In this document: in pieces, positions 5,592-11,941 of the stretch
Layout of the letters: the number at the start of each line of letters is the position of its first letter
Position numbering within the stretch: the first letter of the stretch is position 1
DNA from: Desulfobacterales bacterium
Lineage (GTDB): Bacteria; Desulfobacterota; Desulfobacteria; Desulfobacterales; Desulfobacteraceae
Assembly: GCA_022361135.1 (NCBI GenBank)
Contig: JAKSBM010000920.1
Span: forward strand, 1 to 11,941
Reading direction: 5' to 3'
Length of the DNA stretch: 11,941 bases
Position numbers and translations under genes: made by a program
The notes under the pieces: model-generated
Database searches by the model: none
Told to the model about the DNA's origin: nothing
What the model saw: only the letters and a program-made list of their open reading frames with translations

Positions 5592-7043
5592 TTAGGCCAT
5601 TTTTTTCAGTTCTTCCAGGATCAGGCCGGTGAGGGCTTCAATGTCCATGGAAGAGGTATCAGCAGCCGGAGCTGTGCTGCTTGCCCCACCCTTGAAGTTC
5701 ATGTTGCCCAGATCATAGGCCACACGACGGATGTTCATGAGGTGAAGGGGGGTGACATTGTCCGAGGTGGCAGAGCCGCCAACGGTACCGCATCCCAGGG
5801 TAAAAGAGGGAAACAGGTTGGTGGAAATGCCCACGGCCCCATGGGTGGAGGGGGTGTTCACCAACATTCTGGATACCGGCTTTTTCAGGCCGAATTCCCG
5901 GATGACCTCTTCGTTGCTGGAGTGGATGGCCAGGGAGTGGCCAATGCCGCCGTTTTTCAGAAGGGCAAAGCAGAGTTCGCAAGCTTCCTGCCAATCGGCC
6001 ACGGTATAGAAGCCGATGAGGGCGGTGAGCTTTTCCTTGGAAAAGGGATACTGGGGACCAACACCCTCTTCTTCGCAAACCAGGAGGCGGGTTCCCGCAG
6101 GAACCTGGATGCCGGCCAGCTTGGCAATGTACTGGGCGTCACGGCCGACGATCTTGGGGTTCATGGCCCCGTTGGGCCGTTCCATGACCGCCTTGACCTT
6201 GGCCAGATCTTCTCCGACCAGGAAGTAACCGCCCCGTGCCTTCAGGGAAGCCTTCACCTGCTCGGCAATGATGCCTTCGGTGACAATGGCCTGCTCCGAG
6301 GCACATACGGTCCCATTGTCAAAGGTCTTGGAGGCCAGGATCTTATCCATGGCATCGTCGATGTCGGCGGAGCGTTCAATGAAGACGGGCACATTGCCTG
6401 CCCCCACGCCCAGGGCCGGGGTTCCGGAGCTGTAAGCAGCCTTCACCATGCCCGGACCGCCCGTGGCCAGGATGAGATCAACGATCTTCATCAGCTCGGT
6501 GCTGCCTTCCAGGGAGGGAACGTGCATCACGGAAACCAGGTCCTCGGAAACCCCGCAGGATTTCAGAACGGAACGGATCATGTCCACGGTCTTCCCAATG
6601 CACTTCTGGGCAGAGGGATGGGGGGTGAAGACGATGGCGTTGCCGGACTTCAGGGCAATGATGGATTTATAAATGGTGGTGGAGGTGGGGTTGGTGGAGG
6701 GGATGATCCCGGCGATAACGCCCATGGGAACAGCCACTTCAACCATTTTGGCCACCTTGTCATCGTTGAGGACACCCATGGTTTTCATACCCTGGATGCT
6801 ATCCACCAACTTTTCAGAAGCCAAAATATTCTTGGTCTTCTTGTCTTCCACCTTGCCGAAGCCGGTTTCTTCCACGGCCAGGGCCGCCAATTCTTCGGCC
6901 TGGGCCACGGCCTGGACGGCAATGGCTTTCACAATGGTGTCAACCCGCATCTGGTCCAACTGGGCATAGGCCTGCTGGGCTTCCCGGGCGCTCCGGACCA
7001 AGGCCCGGGCTTCCTGGATTGACAATAGATCTTTATCTAACAT
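5592..7043 (-). CDS. eutE: EutE CoA-acylating acetaldehyde dehydrogenase
   Basis: Oxidises acetaldehyde plus CoA and NAD+ to acetyl-CoA and NADH in the compartment lumen. It is 483 residues, close to the family norm (about 465-500). It has the nucleotide-binding region IPSTNPTSTTIYKSI (114-128), the Gly-rich ATGGPGMVKAAYSSGTPALG (193-212), GAGNVPVFIE, and the catalytic Cys247 in FDNGTVCASEQ. The end has SPSFTLGCGTVGGS-like family sequence (FPSFTLGCGTVGG). The N-terminus begins directly with the catalytic domain, as in AdhE-type enzymes, but after an Ala/Ser-rich linker the last 18 residues (MDIEALTGLILEELKKMA) form an amphipathic helix of encapsulation type. The start overlaps the stop of the upstream shell gene as TAATG, with AAGGAG 8 bases upstream, so the two are probably translationally coupled. 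Confidence 0.97.
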   Translation of the reverse strand: MLDKDLLSIQEARALVRSAREAQQAYAQLDQMRVDTIVKAIAVQAVAQAEELAALAVEETGFGKVEDKKTKNILASEKLVDSIQGMKTMGVLNDDKVAKMVEVAVPMGVIAGIIPSTNPTSTTIYKSIIALKSGNAIVFTPHPSAQKCIGKTVDMIRSVLKSCGVSEDLVSVMHVPSLEGSTELMKIVDLILATGGPGMVKAAYSSGTPALGVGAGNVPVFIERSADIDDAMDKILASKTFDNGTVCASEQAIVTEGIIAEQVKASLKARGGYFLVGEDLAKVKAVMERPNGAMNPKIVGRDAQYIAKLAGIQVPAGTRLLVCEEEGVGPQYPFSKEKLTALIGFYTVADWQEACELCFALLKNGGIGHSLAIHSSNEEVIREFGLKKPVSRMLVNTPSTHGAVGISTNLFPSFTLGCGTVGGSATSDNVTPLHLMNIRRVAYDLGNMNFKGGASSTAPAADTSSMDIEALTGLILEELKKMA

Positions 7044-7594
7044 TAGGATTTCTCCTTATCCTGCCCGCATGCAGCAAGAATGGCTTGAATCAGTTCTTTT
7101 TTGCGGGCAAATTTGATGTCCTTCCGGCTCAGGCAGATGCCTTCCACCTGGCGGGCGAGATGTCTCAACTTGGAGACTTTCATCTTTTTAATTCCGGTGA
7201 GGTCGGGTTGTGCTGCGGCTTCCGATGAACCTTGGACCTTCTGTTCAGGCGGGTCAACCTGTTCAGCTGGGTCATCCCCTTCCCCGGAATGGGTCGGATT
7301 CCGGGGGTCGGTGTCGGGTGTGGGAGAAACCAGAATGGTCTCCAGTCCGTCACCGGTGCGGGCAATCACCGTGGTGGAACGCACCTCGCCCAAACGACGG
7401 GCAGAGGCAGCTCCGGCTTCCACTGCCGCCTTAACCGAACTCACATCTCCGGTTAAAACGATGGTGACCAGGCCGGCCCCCACGCAGCGGCGGTCCTGGA
7501 TGGACACGGCAGCCGATTTCACGGCGGCGTCGGCGGCTTCCACAGCCGGCACCAGGCCAAAGGTTTCTATGAGTCCCAGGGCATTCCCGAACAT
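7043..7594 (-). CDS. BMC-H shell protein with C-terminal Rho_N/SAP-like domain (EutK-like position, 183 aa)
   Basis: Residues 1-90 are a BMC shell domain (NALGLIETFGLVPAVEAADA, pore loop RRCVGAGLVTI, TGDVSSVKAAVEAGAASARR). A 40-residue Pro/Asp/Glu/Gln-rich linker follows (about 91-131), then a basic helical C-terminal domain (about 133-175) with KKMKVSKLRHLARQV and KKELIQAILAA. That pattern is typical of the Rho N-terminal/SAP-like fold, often involved in nucleic-acid binding. Enterobacterial EutK also joins a shell domain to a helix-turn-helix-like tail, so the design is analogous, but this tail looks different. The pore loop has Ala40 instead of the usual Ser, with Cys37 beside it. It begins one base after the eutL stop and ends overlapping eutE. 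A minor shell component with its tail facing inside or outside the compartment is likely; the function of the tail is unknown. Confidence 0.88.
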   Translation of the reverse strand: MFGNALGLIETFGLVPAVEAADAAVKSAAVSIQDRRCVGAGLVTIVLTGDVSSVKAAVEAGAASARRLGEVRSTTVIARTGDGLETILVSPTPDTDPRNPTHSGEGDDPAEQVDPPEQKVQGSSEAAAQPDLTGIKKMKVSKLRHLARQVEGICLSRKDIKFARKKELIQAILAACGQDKEKS

Positions 7595-7595
7595 A

Positions 7596-8249
7596 CTAGT
7601 ACCTCAGCGGATTATCAGCGACCTGGTTCACAGCATCTGCAAAGGCATCGCAGGCGGCCTTGCAGGCTGACTGGCTGCCGGTGAGCAGACCGCCGCCGAA
7701 GTTGGTTTCGGAGGGCGGACCGAAAAAGGCCACCATCTCAACGTCGGCAGCCTTCATGGCTGCATCCAGGGCATAGATGGATTCCAGGGGAGGCGCAATG
7801 AGGTAAGCCAGAGCTTCTCCTTCGGTGATCCCTGCAGTCTCGGCCAGGTGGGACCCGGTCCGGGATACGCAATGGGCATAGTAGGCAATGGAATCGTCTT
7901 CATTGGCGGAATAGAAGCAGGCATCGTTTTCGGCAAACTCAATGGCCGCATCAATGCCGGACTTTACCTCGGCCGGGGTGGGCCCGGAGAGGATACCGAT
8001 GAATTCACCGGCCAACTTGGTGTTGGCATTGTCTGCCCCGCCGTAGAAGGACTTGGCATAGGCCACTTTGACTTCGGCCTTTTTGGTGGCTTCGTCCAGG
8101 GCGGTGTATCCCACGTCGTCGCAATCCATGGTCAGGATGCCGACACTTCTGTGGGCCGGATCCAGGTTGAGTTCCTTGATCATGGCCTCGTTCACATTGG
8201 GGATCATCTTCACGGCCAGAACGCTTGCGCGTAGTGCGTCACCTTTCAT
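7596..8249 (-). CDS. eutL: BMC-T trimeric shell protein EutL
   Basis: Shell protein of 217 residues with two fused BMC domains (about 1-108 and 109-217), normal for EutL, whose trimers have a gated central pore. Recognisable parts are MKGDALRASVLAVKMIPNV at the start, DPAHRSVGILTMDCDDVGYTA, AYAKSFYGGADNA, and the second repeat with SRTGSHLAETAGI and MVAFFGPPSETNFGGGLLTG. The strong AAGGAGAA ribosome site is 6 bases before the ATG, 11 bases after eutC. It is the only trimeric shell protein in the window. Confidence 0.97.
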   Translation of the reverse strand: MKGDALRASVLAVKMIPNVNEAMIKELNLDPAHRSVGILTMDCDDVGYTALDEATKKAEVKVAYAKSFYGGADNANTKLAGEFIGILSGPTPAEVKSGIDAAIEFAENDACFYSANEDDSIAYYAHCVSRTGSHLAETAGITEGEALAYLIAPPLESIYALDAAMKAADVEMVAFFGPPSETNFGGGLLTGSQSACKAACDAFADAVNQVADNPLRY

Positions 8250-8260
8250 GATGGTTCTCC

Positions 8261-9130
8261 TTAAAGTTTCAGATCAATGCCGCTGGCTTTCTGCTTGAGC
8301 ATTTCAGCGACAATGTCTGCAATGTGCGCCCCGGCTTCAACGGCAGGGGTACCCATCTTGTGGATATTGGACACAACGGTCCGGTTGGATTCAGGCCGGG
8401 TGGTGGATGCCTTGTAGGAGGCGTAGCAGCTCAGGGATTCGGCCGTGGCCAGGCCCGGTCTTTCACCCACCAATGCAATGGTGACTTCGGGTTCCAGGAT
8501 TTCGGAAATACAGTCCATGGAAGGAACCCGGCCGTTGCGGATAAAGAAGGGGGTGCCGGTTTCAATGCCGTGGCCCTTAAGGCCCTGCATCAGGGATTCA
8601 TAGGTGTCCCGGGCGTTGACTTCAACCGCGGTGGAGGACAGACCATCGATGATGACAATCTGCACCCGGGGCGCCTTTTTGCAATTTTGCCGCAGGATGT
8701 CGGCATTTTCTTCATCCAGGATCCGGCCCAGGTCGGGACGGGTGAGGAATTCATCCTTGTCCTGGCAGGCCGAGGAAACTTCCAGAATGCCCCAGTCCTT
8801 GATGAACTCCTTGGACACGGAGTTGAATACAGCGTCCTGGGCAGAGGCATGGTCGGCACGGAAACGGAGCATGGTCCGGGTCAGGTAACGGGGACCGGTT
8901 CTCCAGATCCCCAGACGGGCCGGGGTGGTTTCCTTGAGCTTGAGATAGGCGGAATCGTTGGATGCGCCGGGAACCAGAAGTTCGGAACGCAGGTCAATGG
9001 CACCGAAATCCTCGATCTCGTCGTCGGACACAGGTGCGGCCGCATAGGATGCAGGCGCATCTGCTTCGGTCTTGTCCAGGGAGGACAGGACACCTTCGAT
9101 AATATGTTTAAGTTGTTCTTCAGAAATCAT
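8261..9130 (-). CDS. eutC: Ethanolamine ammonia-lyase small subunit EutC
   Basis: Small subunit of the adenosylcobalamin-dependent ethanolamine ammonia-lyase, which converts ethanolamine to acetaldehyde and ammonia. It is 289 residues (family about 285-300). Residues 1-20 (MISEEQLKHIIEGVLSSLDK) make an amphipathic helix; the EutC N-terminus is known in Salmonella to direct cargo into the compartment. A variable linker follows to about residue 55. The conserved body has RTGPRYLTRTMLRFRADHA (77-95), IIDGLSSTAVEVNA, RNGRVPSMDCI and the cofactor-side VGERPGLATAESLSCYASY (221-239), with KMGTPAVEAGAHIADI near the end. It follows eutB by 14 bases with an AGGGAG ribosome site. Confidence 0.97.
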   Translation of the reverse strand: MISEEQLKHIIEGVLSSLDKTEADAPASYAAAPVSDDEIEDFGAIDLRSELLVPGASNDSAYLKLKETTPARLGIWRTGPRYLTRTMLRFRADHASAQDAVFNSVSKEFIKDWGILEVSSACQDKDEFLTRPDLGRILDEENADILRQNCKKAPRVQIVIIDGLSSTAVEVNARDTYESLMQGLKGHGIETGTPFFIRNGRVPSMDCISEILEPEVTIALVGERPGLATAESLSCYASYKASTTRPESNRTVVSNIHKMGTPAVEAGAHIADIVAEMLKQKASGIDLKL

Positions 9131-9144
9131 TTAATCTCTCCCTC

Positions 9145-10509
9145 TTACTTGATGAAAATGGAGGCGTCGCCAGCCTTGGGGCCCAGACGTCCGTTTTCAT
9201 AGATGCCCATTTTTTCCAGCCAGATTTCAAATTCCCGGATGGGACGCATGCCCAGGGTTTCCCGGAGGCTGGCGGCTTCATGGTAGCCGGCGCACTGGTA
9301 GTTGAGCATGATGTCGTCCCCATGGGGAACACCCATGAAGTAGTTACAACCGGCGGCGGAGAGGAGAACACAGAGGTTTTCAATGTCGTTCTGGTCGGCC
9401 TTCATGTGGTTGGTGTAACAGGCGTCAACTCCCATGGGCACACCGGAAAGCTTACCCATGAAATGGTCTTCCAGACCGGCCCGGATCACCTGCTTGGAAT
9501 CATAGAGGTATTCCGGTCCGATGAAACCGACAACGGTATTTACCAGAAAGGGTTCGTACTTACGGGCAAATCCGTAGCAGCGAGCTTCCAGGGTGAGCTG
9601 ATCCACATTGTGGTGGGCTTCGGAAGAGAGTTCGGATCCCTGCCCGGTTTCAAAGTAGATGACGTTGGGGCCTTCGGAGGTCCCTTCCTTGAGCATGAGT
9701 TCCCGGGCTTCGGCCATGGTGGCCCCGGAAAGACCGAATGCGGTGTTGCCGTCTTCGGTACCGGCAATACTCTGGAAGATCATGTCGCAGGGGGCGCCCC
9801 GGCGTACGGCTTCCATCTGGGTATTGACGTGGGCCAGCACACAGGTCTGGGTGGGAATCTGGTGGGTTTCCTTGATCTCATGGAACATCTTGAGAACGTT
9901 GGACACGGATTCCACGGAATCGTTCACCGGGTTCAACCCCAGGACTGCGTCGCCGTTGCCGTAGCTCAGGCCTTCCAGCAGGGAGAGGCGGATGCCGTCC
10001 AGATCGTCGGTGGTGTGGTTGGGCTGGAGCCGGAAGGCCAGCACGTTTTCTTCACCGATGGTGGTGTTGCAATGGGCGGTGATGCGGATCTTTTTGGCCG
10101 CGTAAACCAGGTCCAGGTTGGACATGATCTTGGTCACGGCGGCAATCATTTCCGAAGTCAGACCCCGGGAGGCGCGGCGGATGGCGGCACCGTCGGTGTC
10201 GTAGCTGAGCAGCCATTCCCGGAACTCGGCCACGGTGTAGTTTTTGAACTCGGCGTAAATCTTTTCGTTGACCCCGTCCTGGATGATGCGGGTTACCTCG
10301 TCATCTTCATAGGCCACGGCCGGGTTGTTTCTCAGTTCACCCAGGGTGATGTTGCTGAGGACTTCCTTGGCTGCCACCATTTCCGTGGTGGTGGCGGCGG
10401 CCAGGCCGGCCAGCTTGTCTCCGGACTTCTCTTCATTGGCCTTGGCCATGACCTCATTGAGGCTCTTGAACTGATAGAGAGTGCCGAATAATTTAGTTTT
10501 CAGTCTCAT
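9145..10509 (-). CDS. eutB: Ethanolamine ammonia-lyase large subunit EutB
   Basis: Catalytic TIM-barrel subunit of ethanolamine ammonia-lyase, 454 residues against 453 in E. coli. The residues known to hold ethanolamine in E. coli are in place, in almost the same numbering: R160 and Q162 in FRLQPNHTTDDL, N193 in GLNPVND, E287 in YFETGQGSELS, and D362 in MGVDACYTNH. Complete from MRLKTKLFGTLYQFKSL to DASIFIK, with no frame damage. GAGGAA lies 5 bases before the ATG, and the gene begins 16 bases after eutA. It needs EutC as partner, EutA for reactivation and EutT for cofactor. Confidence 0.98.
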   Translation of the reverse strand: MRLKTKLFGTLYQFKSLNEVMAKANEEKSGDKLAGLAAATTTEMVAAKEVLSNITLGELRNNPAVAYEDDEVTRIIQDGVNEKIYAEFKNYTVAEFREWLLSYDTDGAAIRRASRGLTSEMIAAVTKIMSNLDLVYAAKKIRITAHCNTTIGEENVLAFRLQPNHTTDDLDGIRLSLLEGLSYGNGDAVLGLNPVNDSVESVSNVLKMFHEIKETHQIPTQTCVLAHVNTQMEAVRRGAPCDMIFQSIAGTEDGNTAFGLSGATMAEARELMLKEGTSEGPNVIYFETGQGSELSSEAHHNVDQLTLEARCYGFARKYEPFLVNTVVGFIGPEYLYDSKQVIRAGLEDHFMGKLSGVPMGVDACYTNHMKADQNDIENLCVLLSAAGCNYFMGVPHGDDIMLNYQCAGYHEAASLRETLGMRPIREFEIWLEKMGIYENGRLGPKAGDASIFIK

Positions 10510-10525
10510 GCTAATTCCTCGTTGG

Positions 10526-11941
10526 TTAATAGTTGAAAAGCAGGGTCTTCACGATGACGGGCACCACCCGGCTCTGGGGCAGTTCACGGCCGATATCGAT
10601 GTAGTCTCCGTTTTCAACCTTGACTGTATCAATACAGATCACGTCTCTTTGGCACGACAGCCTGGCCCTCAGGGTCTGGCCCAGGGCTTTGGAAAAATCC
10701 TTTTCCACCACCACGATCAAGGGCTTTTGGGCAAAACTTTTCGTGCCTTCAATAATATTGTCCGCCAGCAGTTGGAGATCTCTGAAGCTGATGTTGTCCG
10801 GGCCTTCAAAGGCCAGGGCCAGCTGCTGGTTTTCCGTTTCAAGTCTGAACCATTCCACCTTGTCGGCGATCATCTGTCCCCAGGCGGCGTAGGGGGTTTG
10901 TTCCTCGGCCGGGGAGAGTTTAAGCACGGGGATGTTTTTCAGCGGCAGGGCCTCCTGGGCCACGGAAATGGTGGAGCCGCTGATGTCGGTGGTGTGGGAG
11001 CCGGCGCCCACCACGGTGGCCCGGATGGTTTCGCCGGAGCTGAGCAGTTTTTGGGAAGTGCCCAGTTTGGAGGCGGCAATGGCCCGCCCCAGGAAAATCC
11101 CCATGTCCCCGTAGGCAAAGGCCTCCGTGTTTACAGGAGTCACAATGCAATCGGCCACGCCCCCGGAAATGGTCACGTAGTCCACCTGGTAATCCCTGCG
11201 CAGATCCCGGTCGGTGACCAGCAGGGAAAGATCGGATGAGGCCGGGGAGAGGCCAATGACCTCATCCAACACCCCGGCCATCCGAGAGGTAATCGTTTGG
11301 ATCTGGGCGGTGGATAGCCGCAGTCCCGGTGCCAGGTCCATGCCCAAACCATGGCCCAGCTGTTTCATCTTGTCCGATACCCAGGCAATGGTGCCTTGGG
11401 CATCGGAGAAGGTGATCAACCGGCCGCCGATGTCCAGGCAGGCCGTATCGATGACGTCTCCATTGCGGAAGACGGCGATGTTTGTGGTTCCCCCGCCGAT
11501 GTCCAGGTTGGCCACCACCGCGCCCCGGGTTTTGGACTCCTGGTGGGCGTTGGCGCCCTTGCCGGCAATGATGCCTTCCAGGGAGGGGCCGGCCGTGGCC
11601 ACCACGAACTCTCCGGCCAGGCCGGACAGGGTGGAAAGCACCTGGGCCGCATTTTCCTTGCGGGCGGTCTCTCCGGTGATGATCACAGCCCCGGTCTGGA
11701 CATGGTCCGGGTCCACGCCGGCGGCCTGGTATTCGCCCTGGATGATTTCCCGGACCCTTTCGGCGTCGATGAGTACCGGGGATTTCAGGGGGGTGAAATG
11801 GATTTGGCTGCGGAAAATCACTTCCTTGTCCACAATGCTGATGCGGGGGACGGAAACCATGGAGGCGGTGTTCTCAACGGAAATTCGGGAGAAGACCAAC
11901 TGGGTGGTGGAGGTCCCGATGTCGATGCCGACGCTTAACAC
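10526..11941 (-). CDS. eutA: EutA, ethanolamine ammonia-lyase reactivase (start at or just beyond the window edge)
   Basis: Reactivase that uses ATP to exchange damaged cobalamin in ethanolamine ammonia-lyase. There are 471 residues here, near full length. It has the actin/Hsp70-fold loops: GIDIGTSTTQLVFS (5-18), ANLDIGGGTTNIAVF (144-158) and VVGAGSHTTDISG (310-322). Typical EutA blocks such as VPRISIVDKEVIFRS and ITGETARKENA are present. The frame is open to the last base of the window, where a GTG codon could be the start (then residue 1 is followed by LSVGIDIGT). In relatives a few residues usually come before this, so the real start is probably a few codons outside the window. It is the most upstream gene seen, 16 bases before eutB. 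Confidence 0.95.
   Translation of the reverse strand: MLSVGIDIGTSTTQLVFSRISVENTASMVSVPRISIVDKEVIFRSQIHFTPLKSPVLIDAERVREIIQGEYQAAGVDPDHVQTGAVIITGETARKENAAQVLSTLSGLAGEFVVATAGPSLEGIIAGKGANAHQESKTRGAVVANLDIGGGTTNIAVFRNGDVIDTACLDIGGRLITFSDAQGTIAWVSDKMKQLGHGLGMDLAPGLRLSTAQIQTITSRMAGVLDEVIGLSPASSDLSLLVTDRDLRRDYQVDYVTISGGVADCIVTPVNTEAFAYGDMGIFLGRAIAASKLGTSQKLLSSGETIRATVVGAGSHTTDISGSTISVAQEALPLKNIPVLKLSPAEEQTPYAAWGQMIADKVEWFRLETENQQLALAFEGPDNISFRDLQLLADNIIEGTKSFAQKPLIVVVEKDFSKALGQTLRARLSCQRDVICIDTVKVENGDYIDIGRELPQSRVVPVIVKTLLFNY

Noticed and set aside
5742..7022. Long open frame of 426 codons on the plus strand opposite eutE, and similar ones opposite eutB (9280-10491), eutC (8324-9202) and eutT/eutM (4536-5546)
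   Set aside because: They lie wholly against strongly supported genes, encode Gly/His/Gln-rich sequence with no family resemblance, and are expected from GC-rich codon use on the other strand.
1..11941. CRISPR array, tRNA or rRNA gene, insertion sequence, phage or defence genes
   Set aside because: I see no regularly spaced repeats, RNA gene signatures, transposase-like frames or terminal inverted repeats; the window is filled with eut genes.

Overview
The window is the inside of one long ethanolamine-utilisation (eut) operon for a bacterial microcompartment (BMC). All sixteen genes lie on the minus strand, so transcription runs from base 11941 towards base 1. Genes are packed with gaps of 0-115 bases, and two junctions overlap as TAATG. 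No promoter, terminator or regulator is visible, so both ends of the operon lie outside. Base composition is moderately GC-rich by eye, and most genes have clear AGGAG-type ribosome binding sites. The gene set (EutT without the CCxxC metal motif, PduL in place of EutD, EutJ, an extra protein before eutN) and the order A-B-C-L-shell-E-M-T-PTAC-J-X-N resemble the eut clusters of Clostridium, Listeria and Enterococcus more than the enterobacterial one. The composition would also fit an anaerobic Gram-negative such as a member of the Desulfobacterota. The sequence alone does not settle the host.

Layout in transcription order: eutA (reactivase, 11941-10526), eutB and eutC (ethanolamine ammonia-lyase, 10509-8261), eutL (trimeric shell protein, 8249-7596), a shell protein with a C-terminal Rho_N/SAP-like tail (7594-7043), eutE (acetaldehyde dehydrogenase, 7043-5592), eutM copy A (5522-5241), eutT (corrinoid adenosyltransferase, 5234-4470), pduL-type phosphotransacylase (4460-3795), eutJ (Hsp70-like, 3771-2941), a 217-residue accessory protein with a putative targeting helix (2941-2288), eutN (pentameric vertex, 2279-2013), a 102-residue protein resembling the N-terminal part of enterobacterial EutQ (1897-1589), eutM copy B (1534-1262), the cupin part of eutQ (1229-768), and a TTG-started iron alcohol dehydrogenase (748 to the left edge, incomplete).

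Together these genes make nearly the whole pathway. EutT makes adenosylcobalamin, EutBC splits ethanolamine to acetaldehyde and ammonia, and EutA renews damaged cofactor. EutE oxidises acetaldehyde to acetyl-CoA, PduL recovers CoA as acetyl phosphate, and the alcohol dehydrogenase reduces acetaldehyde to ethanol and recycles NADH. EutL, EutM (two), the tailed shell protein and EutN make the shell. Not seen here: EutH permease, EutS, EutV/EutW, acetate kinase AckA and a cobalamin riboswitch.

The system itself is known. The unusual points are EutQ apparently split into two genes with a shell gene between them, two nearly identical eutM genes each preceded by a hairpin leader, a shell protein with a nucleic-acid-binding-type tail, and putative encapsulation helices on at least five proteins, including one at the C-terminus of EutE.
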